From Rubritepida flocculans DSM 14296 (lineage in GTDB: Bacteria; Pseudomonadota; Alphaproteobacteria; Acetobacterales; Acetobacteraceae): 64,000 nucleotides of DNA. Every line of letters starts with the position of its first letter. Position 1 is the first letter of the stretch. The stretch lies in the NCBI RefSeq assembly GCF_000425365.1, contig NZ_AUDH01000013.1, forward strand, positions 1 to 64,000, read 5' to 3'. The position numbers were made by a program, and so were the translations under genes. The notes under the pieces were generated by a model. The model did no database searches. It was given only the letters and a program-made list of their open reading frames with translations, and was not told the origin of the DNA. Below are positions 1-9,032 of this stretch, piece after piece.

Positions 1-60
1 AGTGCCACAGTTTCATCCACGGCGGGTCGGGACCGCCGGTGGGTAACTGATACGGGCGGC
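1..60 (+). repeat. Element A (partial) plus start of element B
   Basis: The right-hand part of repeat module A, ending GGTAAC at 44-49 region, is followed directly by TGATACGGGCGGC, the first bases of module B. It matches the full copies at 15121-15236 and 43501-43616 almost base for base. The left part lies outside the window. Confidence 0.8.
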
Positions 61-127
61 GAAGCGGCGGTTAAGGCTTCGGAAAGAATCCGGCGCGAAG
101 CTTGGGGCCCCGCCCGGAGGAATGCCC

Positions 128-406
128 ATGTCGCCCTCGCCCGACGCCGCGATCTTCGCCGCGCTGGCCGCGGAGGCTCCGCCCGCGCCCAATGCGGCCG
201 ATCTCGCGCTCGAACTGACGGAGGAGGTGCGCGCGCTGACGCGGCTTCTGCGCGAGGCGACGGAGACGCTGCGCGCCCCGCCTGCGCCCGGCTCGGCCGC
301 GCGGCTTGCGGGGCTGCTCGCCGCCGCGGAGGAGACGGCGCAGCGCCAGGGCGAGGCGACCCTCGCCCTGCTGCGCCAGTTGGGCGCGCGGCGCAGCGCG
401 GCCTAG
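128..406 (+). CDS. Small hypothetical helical protein
   Basis: A 92-residue protein that I do not recognise. GGAGG at 116-120 sits 7 bases ahead of the ATG at 128; the ATG at 122 would be too close, so 128 is preferred. The sequence is Ala/Leu/Glu-rich with heptad-like spacing through residues 25-90, which predicts a short helical or coiled-coil protein with no signal peptide or membrane segment. Its last bases (GCGCGGCCTAG, including the stop) are part of the 140 bp unit that is then repeated three times, so its 3' end has been copied twice more downstream. Codon use and GC pattern look like real coding sequence, but function is unknown. Confidence 0.55.
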   Translation: MSPSPDAAIFAALAAEAPPAPNAADLALELTEEVRALTRLLREATETLRAPPAPGSAARLAGLLAAAEETAQRQGEATLALLRQLGARRSAA

Positions 407-815
407 CGCCGCCCGTATCAGTTACCCACCGGCGGTCCCGACCCGCCGTGGATGAAACTGTGGCACTATGGTTTGGGTGGTGGCGAGGTCGGCATGCCGA
501 TGGTGCGCCAGAGCCCGCATGTCAGTTTCTGTCTAGCGCGGCCTAGCGCCGCCCGTATCAGTTACCCACCGGCGGTCCCGACCCGCCGTGGATGAAACTG
601 TGGCACTATGGTTTGGGTGGTGGCGAGGTCGGCATGCCGATGGTGCGCCAGAGCCCGCATGTCAGTTTCTGTCTAGCGCGGCCTAGCGCCGCCCGTATCA
701 GTTACCCACCGGCGGTCCCGACCCGCCGTGGATGAAACTGTGGCACTATGGTTTGGGTGGTGGCGAGGTCGGCATGCCGATGGTGCGCCAGAGCCCGCAT
801 GTCAGTTTCTGTCTA
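396..815. repeat. Exact tandem triplication of a 140 bp unit
   Basis: Three consecutive identical 140 bp copies occupy 396-535, 536-675 and 676-815. Each unit holds the last 11 bases of the upstream gene (with its TAG), a scrap of element B (GCCGCCCGTATCA) and a complete element A in reverse orientation. I see no difference between copies, which points to recent expansion, by slipped replication or unequal recombination. The third copy runs into the stop codon of the Bug receptor gene on the other strand (813-815). Nothing else is visible in 407-812. Confidence 0.95.
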
Positions 816-1790
816 GTCCGCCTGGATGCGGTGCTCGCGCACCACCGCGCCCCATTTCGCGATCTCGCGCTCGAGGAAGTCGCGCAGATGCGCCGCATCG
901 CCCAGCACCACGCGGGCCTGCTGCGCCTCGGTCACGGTGCGCATCACCCGCTCCTCGCGGAAGCTCTCGGTCAGCGCCGCGGCCATGCGCTGCACCACGG
1001 GCGCGGGCGTGCCGCGCGGGGCGAAGACGCCCCACCAGGCCTCCGCCTCGAGGCCCGGGAATCCGCTCTCCGCGGCGGTGGGCACATCGCGCAGCGCAGG
1101 CAGGCGCTCGGGGCCGAACTGGACGATGGGGCGCAGATTGCCCGCGGCGATCTGCGGCGCCACCAGCGCGGCGCTGCCGATCATCATCTCCACATGCCCC
1201 GCCACCGTGTCGTTCACCGCAAGGCCGCCGCCGCGATAGGGCAGATGCGCCATGCGCACGCCGGCGCGCGCGGCGAGCAGGATCATGGTCAGATGGCCGA
1301 TGGTGCCGTTGCCCGTGCTCGCGTAGTTGATCGCATCGGGCCGCGCGCGCGCGGCGGCCAGCACATCGGCGAGGCTGCGGTAGGGCTTGTCCTGACGGGT
1401 CGCGATCACATAGGGCGCGCCGCCGATCAGCAGCACGGGGTCGAGGTCGTTCGTCAGGTTGAAGGGCAGGTTGGGCAGCAGCGCGGGCAGGGTGGCGTGG
1501 CTGTCGAAGGTCAGCAGCCAGGTCTGGCCGTCGTTGCGCGCCTGGGCCACCGCCTGGGTGCCGAGGCTGCCGGCCGCGCCGCTGCGGTTCTCCACCACCA
1601 CGGGCACGCCCAGGCGCTGCGTCAGCCCCGGCGCGGCGAGGCGCGCCACCGCGTCCGTGCTGCCGCCGGCCGCGAAGGGCACGATGATGCGGATGGGCCC
1701 CGAGGGCCAGGACTGCGCCCTGCCGGGGCCCGCAAGGGCGAAAGGCGCGGCGAGGGCGGCGCCGAGCGCGGCGCGGCGGGTGGTGGTCAC
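813..1790 (-). CDS. Tripartite tricarboxylate (Bug) solute receptor
   Basis: A 325-residue periplasmic binding protein of the Bug/TctC family, which captures small carboxylates or similar solutes for TctAB-type transporters. The GTG start at 1790 is preceded by AGGAGG six bases upstream. Residues 1-24 form a signal peptide with an RR pair ahead of an Ala-rich core, ending near AQS. Family hallmarks follow: [14 protein letters not shown] near residue 30, [11 protein letters not shown] near 60, and LPYRGGG in the centre. No TctA or TctB gene lies nearby, so it is an orphan receptor, as is common where this family is expanded. The stop TAG is the outer end of repeat element A. Substrate cannot be read from sequence. 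Confidence 0.93.
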   Translation of the reverse strand: MTTTRRAALGAALAAPFALAGPGRAQSWPSGPIRIIVPFAAGGSTDAVARLAAPGLTQRLGVPVVVENRSGAAGSLGTQAVAQARNDGQTWLLTFDSHATLPALLPNLPFNLTNDLDPVLLIGGAPYVIATRQDKPYRSLADVLAAARARPDAINYASTGNGTIGHLTMILLAARAGVRMAHLPYRGGGLAVNDTVAGHVEMMIGSAALVAPQIAAGNLRPIVQFGPERLPALRDVPTAAESGFPGLEAEAWWGVFAPRGTPAPVVQRMAAALTESFREERVMRTVTEAQQARVVLGDAAHLRDFLEREIAKWGAVVREHRIQAD

Positions 1791-1912
1791 GCGTTTTCCT
1801 CCTGGCGGGGGGCGGGCCCCGCATGCTTCGCGCCGCATGTGATCACCGCCCGCGCGCGCCGGCAAGCGAGGGGCCGGCCGCGCCCCGAGGCGAGGGCGCG
1901 GCAGGCGAGCGC

Positions 1913-2377
1913 CTACCCCTCCTCGCCGCGCAGCCGAGGGTGCGGCACGCTGCGCGGCGCGCCGCCGCCGGGGCGGGTGATGGGGATGCTGCGCACCTTG
2001 GCCTCCGGCATCGGGCGCTGCAGGTCGATGTGCAGCAGCCCGTTGTCCAGGAAGGCGCCCTCCACCTCGATGCCCTCGGCCAGCACGAAGGCGCGCTGGA
2101 ACTGGCGCGCGGCGATGCCGCGATGCAGGAAGACGCGCCCCTCGCCCTCCTCGCGCTGCCGGCCGCGGATGACGAGCTGGTTGTCCTCCTGCGTGATGGC
2201 CAGATCCTCCATGGCGAAGCCCGCCACCGCGAGGGTGATGCGCAGCCGGTTCGCCCCCGTCTGCTCGATGTTGTAGGGCGGATAGCCGTCGGCGTTCTTC
2301 TGCACGCGGTCGAGCATCTGCTCGAGATGGTCGAAGCCGAGGAAGAGCGGCGAGCCGAACACCGAGGAGCGGGACAT
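1913..2377 (-). CDS. Small heat shock protein, Hsp20/IbpA type
   Basis: A 154-residue ATP-independent holdase of the alpha-crystallin family. The ATG at 2377 has AGGAGG six bases upstream. The N-terminal arm ([16 protein letters not shown]) is the usual start of alphaproteobacterial IbpA-like proteins; the alpha-crystallin domain spans about residues 34-133, with the conserved GLL turn near 113-115 and a C-terminal I-P-I anchor at 131-133 that mediates oligomer assembly. It is transcribed divergently from def. Its leader carries an 11-bp GC stem and a possible heat-shock-type promoter (see separate entry). A Pro/Arg-rich tail of about 20 residues follows the anchor. Confidence 0.95.
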   Translation of the reverse strand: MSRSSVFGSPLFLGFDHLEQMLDRVQKNADGYPPYNIEQTGANRLRITLAVAGFAMEDLAITQEDNQLVIRGRQREEGEGRVFLHRGIAARQFQRAFVLAEGIEVEGAFLDNGLLHIDLQRPMPEAKVRSIPITRPGGGAPRSVPHPRLRGEEG

Positions 2378-2400
2378 GCGGGGCCTCCTGAGGGCAGCGA

Positions 2401-2431
2401 GCCGGGCGCGCCCCGAAGCAGCGCGCCCGGC
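2401..2431 (-). promoter_or_regulatory. Perfect 11-bp hairpin in the hsp20 leader
   Basis: GCCGGGCGCGC at 2401-2411 pairs with GCGCGCCCGGC at 2421-2431 across a 9-base loop. On the minus strand the hairpin ends 11 bases before the AGGAGG (2384-2389) of the hsp20 gene. Upstream of it on the minus strand is CTTGCAA followed 16 bases later by CCAATTCT, a plausible but unproven sigma-32-like promoter. The stem does not include the ribosome binding site. Confidence 0.45.
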
Positions 2432-2495
2432 GCAGAATTGGCCCGCATGCCGCACCGTTGCAAGGCTCGGCCCCGCGCCCTAACTCCGCGCCGCC

Positions 2496-3023
2496 ATGAG
2501 CGACGCGCCCCTGCCCATCCTGATCGTCCCGGATCCGCGCCTGCGCCAGAAGGCCCGCCCCGTGGGCGAGGGGGACGGCGATGCGGTGCGCGAACTCGCC
2601 CCGCGCATGCTCGCCACCATGTACGCCGCGCCGGGCATCGGCCTCGCCGCACCGCAGGTGGGGGTGGGGCTGCGCCTCGTCGTGCTCGATGTGGGCCCGC
2701 GCGAGAAGCCCGAGCCCATGGTGCTGGTGAACCCCGAGATCGTAGCCGCGAGCACGGAGCGCGCGGTGCGCGAGGAGGGCTGCCTCTCCCTGCCCGGCCA
2801 GTTCGCGGATGTGGAGCGGCCCGCGCGCGTGCGCGTGCGCTGGCGCGAGCTCGACGGAACGCGGCGGGAGATGGAGGCGGAGGGGCTGCTCGGCGTCTGC
2901 CTGCAGCACGAGATCGACCACCTCGACGGCGTGCTTTTCGTGGACCACCTCTCGGCGCTCAAGCGCAACATGCTGCTGCGCAAGCTCGCCAAGGAGCAGC
3001 GCGCGAAGGCGCGGGCGGAGTGA
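2496..3023 (+). CDS. def: Peptide deformylase
   Basis: A 175-residue metalloenzyme that removes the N-formyl group from nascent proteins. All three family motifs are intact: [10 protein letters not shown] (residues 47-56), EGCLSLP (94-100, Cys96 as metal ligand) and QHEIDHLDG (137-145, with His138 and His142 as ligands and Glu139 as catalyst). It starts the operon def-fmt-truA: the fmt start codon GTG overlaps its TGA (GTGA), so the enzyme that adds the formyl group is translationally coupled to the one that removes it. Length is typical. The start ATG has little recognisable Shine-Dalgarno sequence. Confidence 0.98.
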   Translation: MSDAPLPILIVPDPRLRQKARPVGEGDGDAVRELAPRMLATMYAAPGIGLAAPQVGVGLRLVVLDVGPREKPEPMVLVNPEIVAASTERAVREEGCLSLPGQFADVERPARVRVRWRELDGTRREMEAEGLLGVCLQHEIDHLDGVLFVDHLSALKRNMLLRKLAKEQRAKARAE

Positions 3024-3958
3024 GCGCGCGCGCCGGCTCGCCCCGCCTGCGCCTCGCCTTCATGGGCAGCCCCGGCTTCGCCGTGCCGGCGCTGCGCGCC
3101 CTGCACGCGGCGGGGCACGAGATCGCGGCCGTCTATTGCCAGCCGCCGCGCCCCGCCGGCCGCGGGCAGCGCGAGACCCCCTGCCCCGTCCACGCCGCCG
3201 CGCTGGAGCTCGGCCTTGCAGTGCGCACCCCCGCCCGGCTGCGCCGCGCGGCGGAGGAGCATGCCGCCTTCGCCGCGCTCGGCCTCGATGCGGCGGTGGT
3301 GGCGGCCTATGGGCTGATCCTGCCGCCCCCCATGCTGGAGGCCCCGCGGCGCGGCTGCCTCAACATCCATGCCTCGCTGCTGCCGCGCTGGCGCGGCGCG
3401 GCGCCCATCCAGGCCGCCATCCTGCACGGCGACGCCGAGAGCGGCGTCACCATCATGCGCATGGACGAGGGGCTCGACACCGGCCCCATGCTGCTGCGCG
3501 AGTCCATCGCCCTGCCGCCCCGCGCCACCACGCCCTGGCTGCATGACCGCCTGGCCGAGATGGGCGCGCGGCTGATCCTGCGCGCGCTCGAGGAGGATCC
3601 GCCCGCCATCCCGCAGCCGGAGGCCGGCGTGACCCATGCGCCCAAGCTGAGCAAGGCCGATGGCCGGCTCGACTGGTCGCGCCCGGCGGAGGAGCTCGAT
3701 CGGCGCATCCGCGCGATGAATCCCTGGCCCGGAGCCTGGTTCGAGCAGGGCGGCGAGGCCTGGCGCGTCTGGGAGGCCGAGCCCCTGGCCGGAGAGGGCG
3801 GGCCGCCCGGCCTCGTTCTGCCCGGCGCGCCGCTCACCATCGGCTGCGGCGCGGGGGCGCTGCGCCTGATCCGGCTGCAGCGCCCGGGGCGCGCGGCGAT
3901 GGAGGCCGAGGCCTTCCTGCGCGGCACGCCGCTGCCGCCCGGCACGCGGCTGGGCTGA
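3020..3958 (+). CDS. fmt: Methionyl-tRNA formyltransferase
   Basis: A 312-residue enzyme that formylates initiator Met-tRNA using 10-formyltetrahydrofolate. The GTG start at 3020 overlaps the def stop and puts FMGSPGFA near the N-terminus, as in the family. Catalytic residues are present: Asn115 and His117 in [17 protein letters not shown], and Asp153 in GLDTGPM (equivalent to Asn106, His108 and Asp144 of the E. coli protein). The C-terminal tRNA-binding domain follows after [15 protein letters not shown]. Its stop TGA overlaps the truA ATG by one base. Confidence 0.98.
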   Translation: MSARAGSPRLRLAFMGSPGFAVPALRALHAAGHEIAAVYCQPPRPAGRGQRETPCPVHAAALELGLAVRTPARLRRAAEEHAAFAALGLDAAVVAAYGLILPPPMLEAPRRGCLNIHASLLPRWRGAAPIQAAILHGDAESGVTIMRMDEGLDTGPMLLRESIALPPRATTPWLHDRLAEMGARLILRALEEDPPAIPQPEAGVTHAPKLSKADGRLDWSRPAEELDRRIRAMNPWPGAWFEQGGEAWRVWEAEPLAGEGGPPGLVLPGAPLTIGCGAGALRLIRLQRPGRAAMEAEAFLRGTPLPPGTRLG

Positions 3959-4722
3959 TGCCGGGCTATGCGCTGCTCGTCGAGTATCACGGCGCGGGCC
4001 TTGTGGGCTGGCAGCGCCAGCCCGACGGGCTCTCGGTGCAGGAGGCCATCGAGACCGCCGCCGCCCCGCTGAACGGCGGGGTCGCGCCGCTCGCCACCGC
4101 CGCGGGCCGGACGGATTCGGGCGTGCATGCGGAAGGCCAGGTGGTGCATCTCGAGATCGCGAAGCCCCTGCCCCTCGCGCGGCTGCGCGCCGCGCTCGAC
4201 TTCCACACCCGCCCGCACCGCATCGCCATCCGCGCCGCCTGCCTCGCGCCCGAGGGATGGTCGCCGCGCTTCTCGGCGCGGATGCGCCACTACCGCTACC
4301 GCATCCTCAACCGCCCGGCGAAGCCCGCGCTGGAGGAGGGGCGGGTGTGGCACGTGCCACAGAAGCTGGACGCGGAGGCGATGCACCGCGCCGCCCAGCG
4401 CCTGCTGGGCCGGCATGACTTCTCGGCCTATCGCGCCGCCTCCTGCCAGGCCGAGCACGCGGTGCGCACGCTGAGCCTGCTCGAGGTGCGGCGCGCGGGC
4501 GAGGAGCTCCACATCCGCGCCAGCGCGCGCAGCTTCCTGCACCACCAGGTGCGCAACCTGGTGGGCACGCTGGTCGAGGTGGGGCTGGGCCGGCGCGGGG
4601 AGGAATGGCCGCGCGCCGTGCTGGAGGGGCGCGACCGCCGCGCCGCCGGGCAGACCGCGCCGCCCGAGGGCCTCACCTTCCTCGGCGTGGACTACGACCC
4701 GCCCCTGCCATGGGAGGCATGA
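3958..4722 (+). CDS. truA: tRNA pseudouridine synthase A
   Basis: A 254-residue enzyme that converts uridines 38-40 of the tRNA anticodon arm to pseudouridine. The catalytic aspartate is Asp53 in GRTDSGVHA. A second conserved region, SFLHHQVRN, lies near residue 190. The ATG shares a base with the fmt stop (TGATG), so it is the last member of the def-fmt-truA operon. A perfect 9-bp hairpin follows 21 bases after its stop. Confidence 0.98.
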   Translation: MPGYALLVEYHGAGLVGWQRQPDGLSVQEAIETAAAPLNGGVAPLATAAGRTDSGVHAEGQVVHLEIAKPLPLARLRAALDFHTRPHRIAIRAACLAPEGWSPRFSARMRHYRYRILNRPAKPALEEGRVWHVPQKLDAEAMHRAAQRLLGRHDFSAYRAASCQAEHAVRTLSLLEVRRAGEELHIRASARSFLHHQVRNLVGTLVEVGLGRRGEEWPRAVLEGRDRRAAGQTAPPEGLTFLGVDYDPPLPWEA

Positions 4723-4743
4723 GCCGCCCGCCCCACCGGCCCC

Positions 4744-4763
4744 CAACGCGGCGTGCCGCGTTG
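4744..4763 (+). terminator. Hairpin after truA
   Basis: CAACGCGGC and GCCGCGTTG form a perfect 9-bp stem around GT. There is no U tract, only TGTGTGG, so its role as a terminator is by position, 21 bases after truA and facing the convergent gene at 4815. Confidence 0.45.
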
Positions 4764-4773
4764 TGTGGTGGCG

Positions 4774-4817
4774 ACCCGGCGGGCGCGATAGGTCCGGCGC
4801 AGCCGCCGGCCGTATCA
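4774..4817 (-). repeat. Element B fragment containing a stop codon
   Basis: Read on the minus strand it begins TGATACGGCCGGC and continues with GCCGGACCTATCGCGC, which matches the diverged copy at 23606-23684. The first three bases are the TGA stop of the minus-strand gene that ends at 4815. Confidence 0.7.
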
Positions 4818-5381
4818 GCTTCCCGCGATGCGCGCCGTGAAGCCCCCGATGAACAGGCCGAGCACCAGGTCGAGCAGCACGAACATCACCGCCGTCGGCC
4901 CCGCCACGGCCAGGGCCGCGCGCGCGACGAACCACTCGAGCCAGAGCGCATAGCCCAGCGCCACCAGCCCCAGCCCGTTGCCCAGCCAGTTCGGCAGGCC
5001 GAGCAGCGGCGGCAGCATCAGCGCCAGCAGCAGCAGATACTGCACGAGGTTGCACCAGTTCCAGGCCGCGATGAAATGCGGCCAATGCGCGCCGCGCTGC
5101 GCCTGCTCGGCCAGCAGCTTCGAGGCGAGCGCATACCCCGCCCAGGAGACGACATACCCCACCAGCTCCGCCGCGAGCGCGATGATCAGCCCGTTGCGCG
5201 GCTCGCCCTGCAGGGACCAGGAGAGCAGGCGCAGGCCCAGGAAGGCGGGAAGGCAGATCAGCGCGGCGCGGAAGGAGAAGCGCGCCGTCTCGATGTCGGG
5301 CGCGAGCAGCGCGAGCCCCTCCGGCCGGCCGCGCGCCAGCAGCAGCGCCGCGGCCAGGCCGTTGGGGATGCTCGGCGTCAC
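4815..5381 (-). CDS. Five-helix membrane protein of unknown function
   Basis: A 188-residue protein that I cannot assign. The GTG start at 5381 overlaps the dapE stop (GTGA), which argues for translational coupling. Five hydrophobic segments are visible at roughly residues 33-51, 62-83, 100-120, 127-146 and 150-170, with short loops, so it is an integral inner-membrane protein. A conserved-looking W-N-W motif precedes helix 3. It closes the HNH-dapD-dapE operon. Its stop is the first codon-sized piece of a repeat element B fragment. Confidence 0.75.
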   Translation of the reverse strand: MTPSIPNGLAAALLLARGRPEGLALLAPDIETARFSFRAALICLPAFLGLRLLSWSLQGEPRNGLIIALAAELVGYVVSWAGYALASKLLAEQAQRGAHWPHFIAAWNWCNLVQYLLLLALMLPPLLGLPNWLGNGLGLVALGYALWLEWFVARAALAVAGPTAVMFVLLDLVLGLFIGGFTARIAGS

Positions 5382-6532
5382 CCGAGGCACTCCTCGAGGA
5401 TCGCGCGATAGACGCCCGCGAGGGTGCGGAGGTTCTCCACCGAGGCGCGCTCGTCCACCTGGTGGCCGGTGGCGCCGACATCGCCGAACTCGGCCACCGG
5501 ACAATAGGCGCGGATGAACCGCGCATCCGAGGTGCCGCCGCCCGCGTTCAGCTCCGGCTCCTCGCCGGTGGTGCGGCGGATGGCGCGGATCAGCGCCTCC
5601 ACGAAGGGGCCGGGCTCGGTGAGGAAGGGGGCGGCGTTGCTCTCGATCTCGATGTCGTAGCGGCAGCCCGCGGCGCGCAGCGCGGCATGGAGGCGCTCGG
5701 TCAGGCTCTCGCGCGTGTGCAGGTCGTTGAAGCGGATGTTGAGCATGGCCCGCGCGGTGGCGGGGATCACGTTCGCCGCCCTGTTGCCGACGTCGAAGCC
5801 CGTCACCTGCAGAGTGGAGGGCGGGAAGAACTCCGTGCCCTGGTCGAGGGGCGCGGCGATGAGCGGGGCGAGGGCGGCCATCAGCCGGTGCACCGGGTTG
5901 TCGGCCTTCTGCGGCAGGGCGCTGTGGCCCTGCTTGCCGTGCACCGCGATGCGCGCGGTGAGCGAGCCGCGCCGGCCGATGCGGATCACATCGCCCACGC
6001 GCGCGAAGCTGCTCGGCTCACCCACCAGGGCCATGTCGGGCAGCAGGCCGCGCTCGGCGAGCCAGGGCATGACGCGCGCCACGCCGTCCACGCTGCGCGC
6101 CTCCTCATCGCCCGTGATCAGCAGGCTGATGCTGCCCGGATGGTCGGGGTGCGCGGCGAGATAATCCTTGAGCCCGGCGAGGAAGGCCGCCACGCCGCCC
6201 TTCATGTCGTTCGCACCGCGGCCGTAGAGCCAGCCCTCGCGCACCACGCCGGCGAAGGGGTCGTCGGTCCATTGCGAAGGGTCGCCGGGCGGGACCACAT
6301 CGGTGTGGCCGCAATACATGAAATGGGGCGAGCCGCTGCCGCGCCGCGCCCAGAGATTGTCCACCCGCCACTCCTCCGGGCCGAAGACCAGGCGCTCGCA
6401 GGCGAAGCCGAGGGATTCGAGGAAGCGCTGCACCACATCGAGCGCGCCGTGATCCGCCGGCGTGACGGAGGGGCAGCGGATCAGCGCCTGCGCGAGCGGG
6501 ATCGGGTCGGTCGGCGCGAGGGGATCAGTCAC
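5378..6532 (-). CDS. dapE: Succinyl-diaminopimelate desuccinylase
   Basis: A 384-residue M20-family zinc hydrolase that releases succinate from N-succinyl-LL-diaminopimelate in the lysine and peptidoglycan branch. The di-zinc site is intact: His76 in CGHTDVV, Asp109 in [10 protein letters not shown], and the Glu143-Glu144 pair in GDEEA. The start is GTG at 6532, which overlaps the end of dapD by 8 bases; no better start is present. With dapD upstream it supplies two consecutive steps of the succinylase route to meso-diaminopimelate. Confidence 0.97.
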   Translation of the reverse strand: MTDPLAPTDPIPLAQALIRCPSVTPADHGALDVVQRFLESLGFACERLVFGPEEWRVDNLWARRGSGSPHFMYCGHTDVVPPGDPSQWTDDPFAGVVREGWLYGRGANDMKGGVAAFLAGLKDYLAAHPDHPGSISLLITGDEEARSVDGVARVMPWLAERGLLPDMALVGEPSSFARVGDVIRIGRRGSLTARIAVHGKQGHSALPQKADNPVHRLMAALAPLIAAPLDQGTEFFPPSTLQVTGFDVGNRAANVIPATARAMLNIRFNDLHTRESLTERLHAALRAAGCRYDIEIESNAAPFLTEPGPFVEALIRAIRRTTGEEPELNAGGGTSDARFIRAYCPVAEFGDVGATGHQVDERASVENLRTLAGVYRAILEECLG

Positions 6533-7349
6533 GCAGCAGCTCGTTGATCGCGGTCTTGGCGCGGGTCTGCGCGTCCACGCGCTTGACGATCACGGCGCAG
6601 TAGAGCGAGGGGCCGGGCGAGCCGTCGGGCAGCGGCTTGCCGGGCAGGGAGCCGGGCACCACCACCGAATAGGCCGGCACGCGGCCCATGAAGACCTCGC
6701 CCGTCGCGCGGTCCACGATCTTCGTGGTGGCGCTGAGGAAGACGCCCATGGAGAGCACGCTGCCCTTCTCGACGATCACGCCCTCCACCACCTCGCTGCG
6801 CGCGCCGATGAAGCAGTCGTCCTCGATGATGACGGGGTTGGCCTGCAGGGGCTCCAGCACGCCGCCGATCCCCACGCCGCCCGAGAGATGCACGTTGCGC
6901 CCGATCTGCGCGCAGGAGCCGACGGTGGCCCAGGTGTCCACCATCGTCCCCTCGCCCACATAGGCGCCGAGATTCACGAAGGAGGGCATGAGCACCACGT
7001 TCGGCGCGATGTAGGCCGAGCGGCGGGCGATGGCGCCCGGCACGGCGCGGAAGCCCGCGGCCTTGAAGCGCGCCGCGTCCCAGCCCGCCCATTTCAGCGG
7101 CACCTTGTCGTAGGCGCCGGCGGCGGTGGCCATGGGCGCGCTGTCCTCCAGCCGGAAGGAGAGCAGCACCGCCTGCTTCAGCCACTGGTTCACCACCCAG
7201 CCCTGCGGCGTGGGTTCGGCGACGCGCGCCGCGCCGCGGTCGAGCAGGTCGAGGGCGGCCTCGATGGCCTCGCGGTCCGCGCCCTTCGTCGCGGGGGAGA
7301 GGCTGTCGCGCCGCGCCCAGAGGGCTTCGATGGTGGCTTGCAGGGACAT
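6525..7349 (-). CDS. dapD: Tetrahydrodipicolinate N-succinyltransferase
   Basis: A 274-residue acyltransferase that transfers succinate from succinyl-CoA to tetrahydrodipicolinate. The middle and C-terminal part shows a left-handed beta-helix of hexapeptide repeats (for example [18 protein letters not shown]) and the family stretch [20 protein letters not shown]-terminal residues 1-100 form the helical domain. It lies 58 bases after the HNH gene and overlaps dapE by 8 bases. Confidence 0.98.
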   Translation of the reverse strand: MSLQATIEALWARRDSLSPATKGADREAIEAALDLLDRGAARVAEPTPQGWVVNQWLKQAVLLSFRLEDSAPMATAAGAYDKVPLKWAGWDAARFKAAGFRAVPGAIARRSAYIAPNVVLMPSFVNLGAYVGEGTMVDTWATVGSCAQIGRNVHLSGGVGIGGVLEPLQANPVIIEDDCFIGARSEVVEGVIVEKGSVLSMGVFLSATTKIVDRATGEVFMGRVPAYSVVVPGSLPGKPLPDGSPGPSLYCAVIVKRVDAQTRAKTAINELLRD

Positions 7350-7407
7350 CAGACAAGCGGCTCCTGAATCGCGCCGCGTGATTCGCAGCGGGGCGAGGGC
7401 GAGTCAA

Positions 7408-7995
7408 TCAGCCCTGCTCGAGCTCCGAATCCCAGTAGAGGTAGTCGCGCCAGCTCTCGTGCAGGTGGTTGGGCGGGAAGGCGCGGCCATTCTCCTGCAG
7501 CTCCCAGCTCGTGGGCTGGCGGGGCTCCTGGCGGGGCAGCATGTTGCACTCGCGCGGCAGGCGGCTGCCCTTGCGCAGATTGCAGGGCCCGCAGGCGGCC
7601 ACGACATTCTGCCAGGAGGTGCGCCCCCCGCGCGAGCGCGGGATCACATGGTCGAAGGTGAGCTCCTGCGCGGGCTTCGCCTCGCCGCAGTACTGGCACT
7701 CGAAACGGTCGCGCAGGAAGACGTTGAAGCGCGTGAAGGCGGGGCGGCGCGCGGCGGGGATGTAGTCGCGCAGCGCGATGACCGAGGGCAGCCGCAGCGA
7801 GAAGGAGGGCGAGCGCACCTCCGTCTCGTATTCGCTCAGCACCGAAACGCGCTCCAGCACCACGGCCTTCACCGCATCCTGCCAGGACCACACCGAGAGC
7901 GGGAAATAGGAGAGCGGACGGAAATCCGCGTTCAGCACCAGGGCGGGGAAGCCGCCGGGGCCGGAGACCTGGGGGATGAGACTGCCGTCGGGCAA
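7408..7995 (-). CDS. HNH endonuclease
   Basis: A 195-residue protein with a zinc-ribbon HNH nuclease domain at about residues 105-150: CQYC, then FDHVIPRSRGG (catalytic His), then an Asn-containing stretch and CGPCN. The N-terminal part (PQVSGPGGFPALVLNADFRP) is the typical start of this alphaproteobacterial family. TTG at 7995 is chosen because GGAGGAG lies 8 bases upstream; a GTG at 8010 and a far-upstream ATG at 8178 remain possible but lack a ribosome binding site or would run into the gluQRS promoter. It heads the dapD-dapE operon. The family is widespread and chromosomal; its biological substrate is unknown. Confidence 0.85.
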   Translation of the reverse strand: MPDGSLIPQVSGPGGFPALVLNADFRPLSYFPLSVWSWQDAVKAVVLERVSVLSEYETEVRSPSFSLRLPSVIALRDYIPAARRPAFTRFNVFLRDRFECQYCGEAKPAQELTFDHVIPRSRGGRTSWQNVVAACGPCNLRKGSRLPRECNMLPRQEPRQPTSWELQENGRAFPPNHLHESWRDYLYWDSELEQG

Positions 7996-8198
7996 GCGAA
8001 GCTCCTCCACGTCTGGCGCGGCAGGAACCCCGGATGCCGGGAGCGGCGCGCTCCCGAGTCGGTTCGCCGCCACAACTGCATGGCCTGCATGACAGGCTTG
8101 CCGCAGCGCCGCAAGCCGTCGCGTGGTCGCCGGAGGCGGATTCACGGGCACGTCACGAAACCCTTGCGCGCCCGGCATGACGGCGCGACCAAGGGGCG

Positions 8199-9023
8199 AT
8201 GGCCGCGCACACCACCCGCTTCGCGCCCTCGCCCACGGGGCTGCTGCACCTCGGCCACGCGCATGCCGCGCTTTTCGCGGCGCGGCACGGGGCGCGGCTG
8301 CTGCTGCGCATCGAGGACATCGACGCCACGCGCTGCCGCCCCGAATTCGCCGAGGCCATCCTCGAGGATCTCGCCTGGCTCGGCCTCGGCTGGGAGGCGC
8401 CGGTGCGCGTGCAGTCCCGCCACATTGGCGAGTACGCCGCGGTGCTGCAGGCTCTCGCCGCGCGCGGGCTGCTCTATCCGTGCTTCTGCACGCGCGCCGA
8501 CATCGCCGCCGCCATCGCCGCCCAGCACGGGCCCGCGGCCGTCTATCCCGGCACCTGCCGCGGCCTCGATCCGGGGCGCGCCGCCCGGCGCGTGGCGGCG
8601 GGCGAGCCCCATGCGCTGCGCCTTGACGTGGCGCGCGCGCTGGCCGAGACGGGCCCCCTCGCCTTCACCGACCTCATCCACGGCCCGCGCCGCTGCGACC
8701 CGCTCGCCCAGGGCGATGTGGTGCTGGCCCGCAAGGATGTGCCGGCGAGCTACCATCTCTGCGCGACGCATGACGACGCGCTGCAGGGCGTCACGCTCGT
8801 CACGCGCGGGGAGGATCTGCTGCCCGCCACCGACATCCAGCGCCTGCTGCAGGCGCTGATGGGCTGGCCCGAGCCGCTCTATGCCCATCACGCCCTGATC
8901 CGGGGCCCGGAGGGCGAGCGGCTCGCCAAGCGGGCCGGGGCGCCCGCGCTGCGCGCCCTTCGCGAGGCGGGGCTGAGCCCCGCGCAGGTGCGCGCCATGG
9001 CCGGCTTCCCCGATGCCGCGTAG
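8199..9023 (+). CDS. gluQ: Glutamyl-Q tRNA(Asp) synthetase
   Basis: A 274-residue paralogue of glutamyl-tRNA synthetase that lacks the anticodon-binding domain and attaches glutamate to the queuosine of tRNA(Asp). It shows RFAPSPTGLLHLGHA (HIGH-type motif), the zinc-binding region with CFC and a later Cys (GTCRG), and a degenerate KMSKS motif (RLAKR). Its short length separates it from GltX. It starts a co-directional run of five genes to 12399 with very small or overlapping junctions. Confidence 0.95.
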   Translation: MAAHTTRFAPSPTGLLHLGHAHAALFAARHGARLLLRIEDIDATRCRPEFAEAILEDLAWLGLGWEAPVRVQSRHIGEYAAVLQALAARGLLYPCFCTRADIAAAIAAQHGPAAVYPGTCRGLDPGRAARRVAAGEPHALRLDVARALAETGPLAFTDLIHGPRRCDPLAQGDVVLARKDVPASYHLCATHDDALQGVTLVTRGEDLLPATDIQRLLQALMGWPEPLYAHHALIRGPEGERLAKRAGAPALRALREAGLSPAQVRAMAGFPDAA

Positions 9024-9032
9024 CCTCGCGCC

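Noticed and set aside
396-815. Possible CRISPR array
   Set aside because: The repeats are 140 bp, contiguous, without unique spacers, and no cas genes are present.
728-2276. Long plus-strand open frames across the Bug receptor, Hsp20 and repeat region
   Set aside because: They are antisense shadows of minus-strand genes, rich in His/Arg/Gln or Arg/Pro, without ribosome binding sites or recognisable domains.
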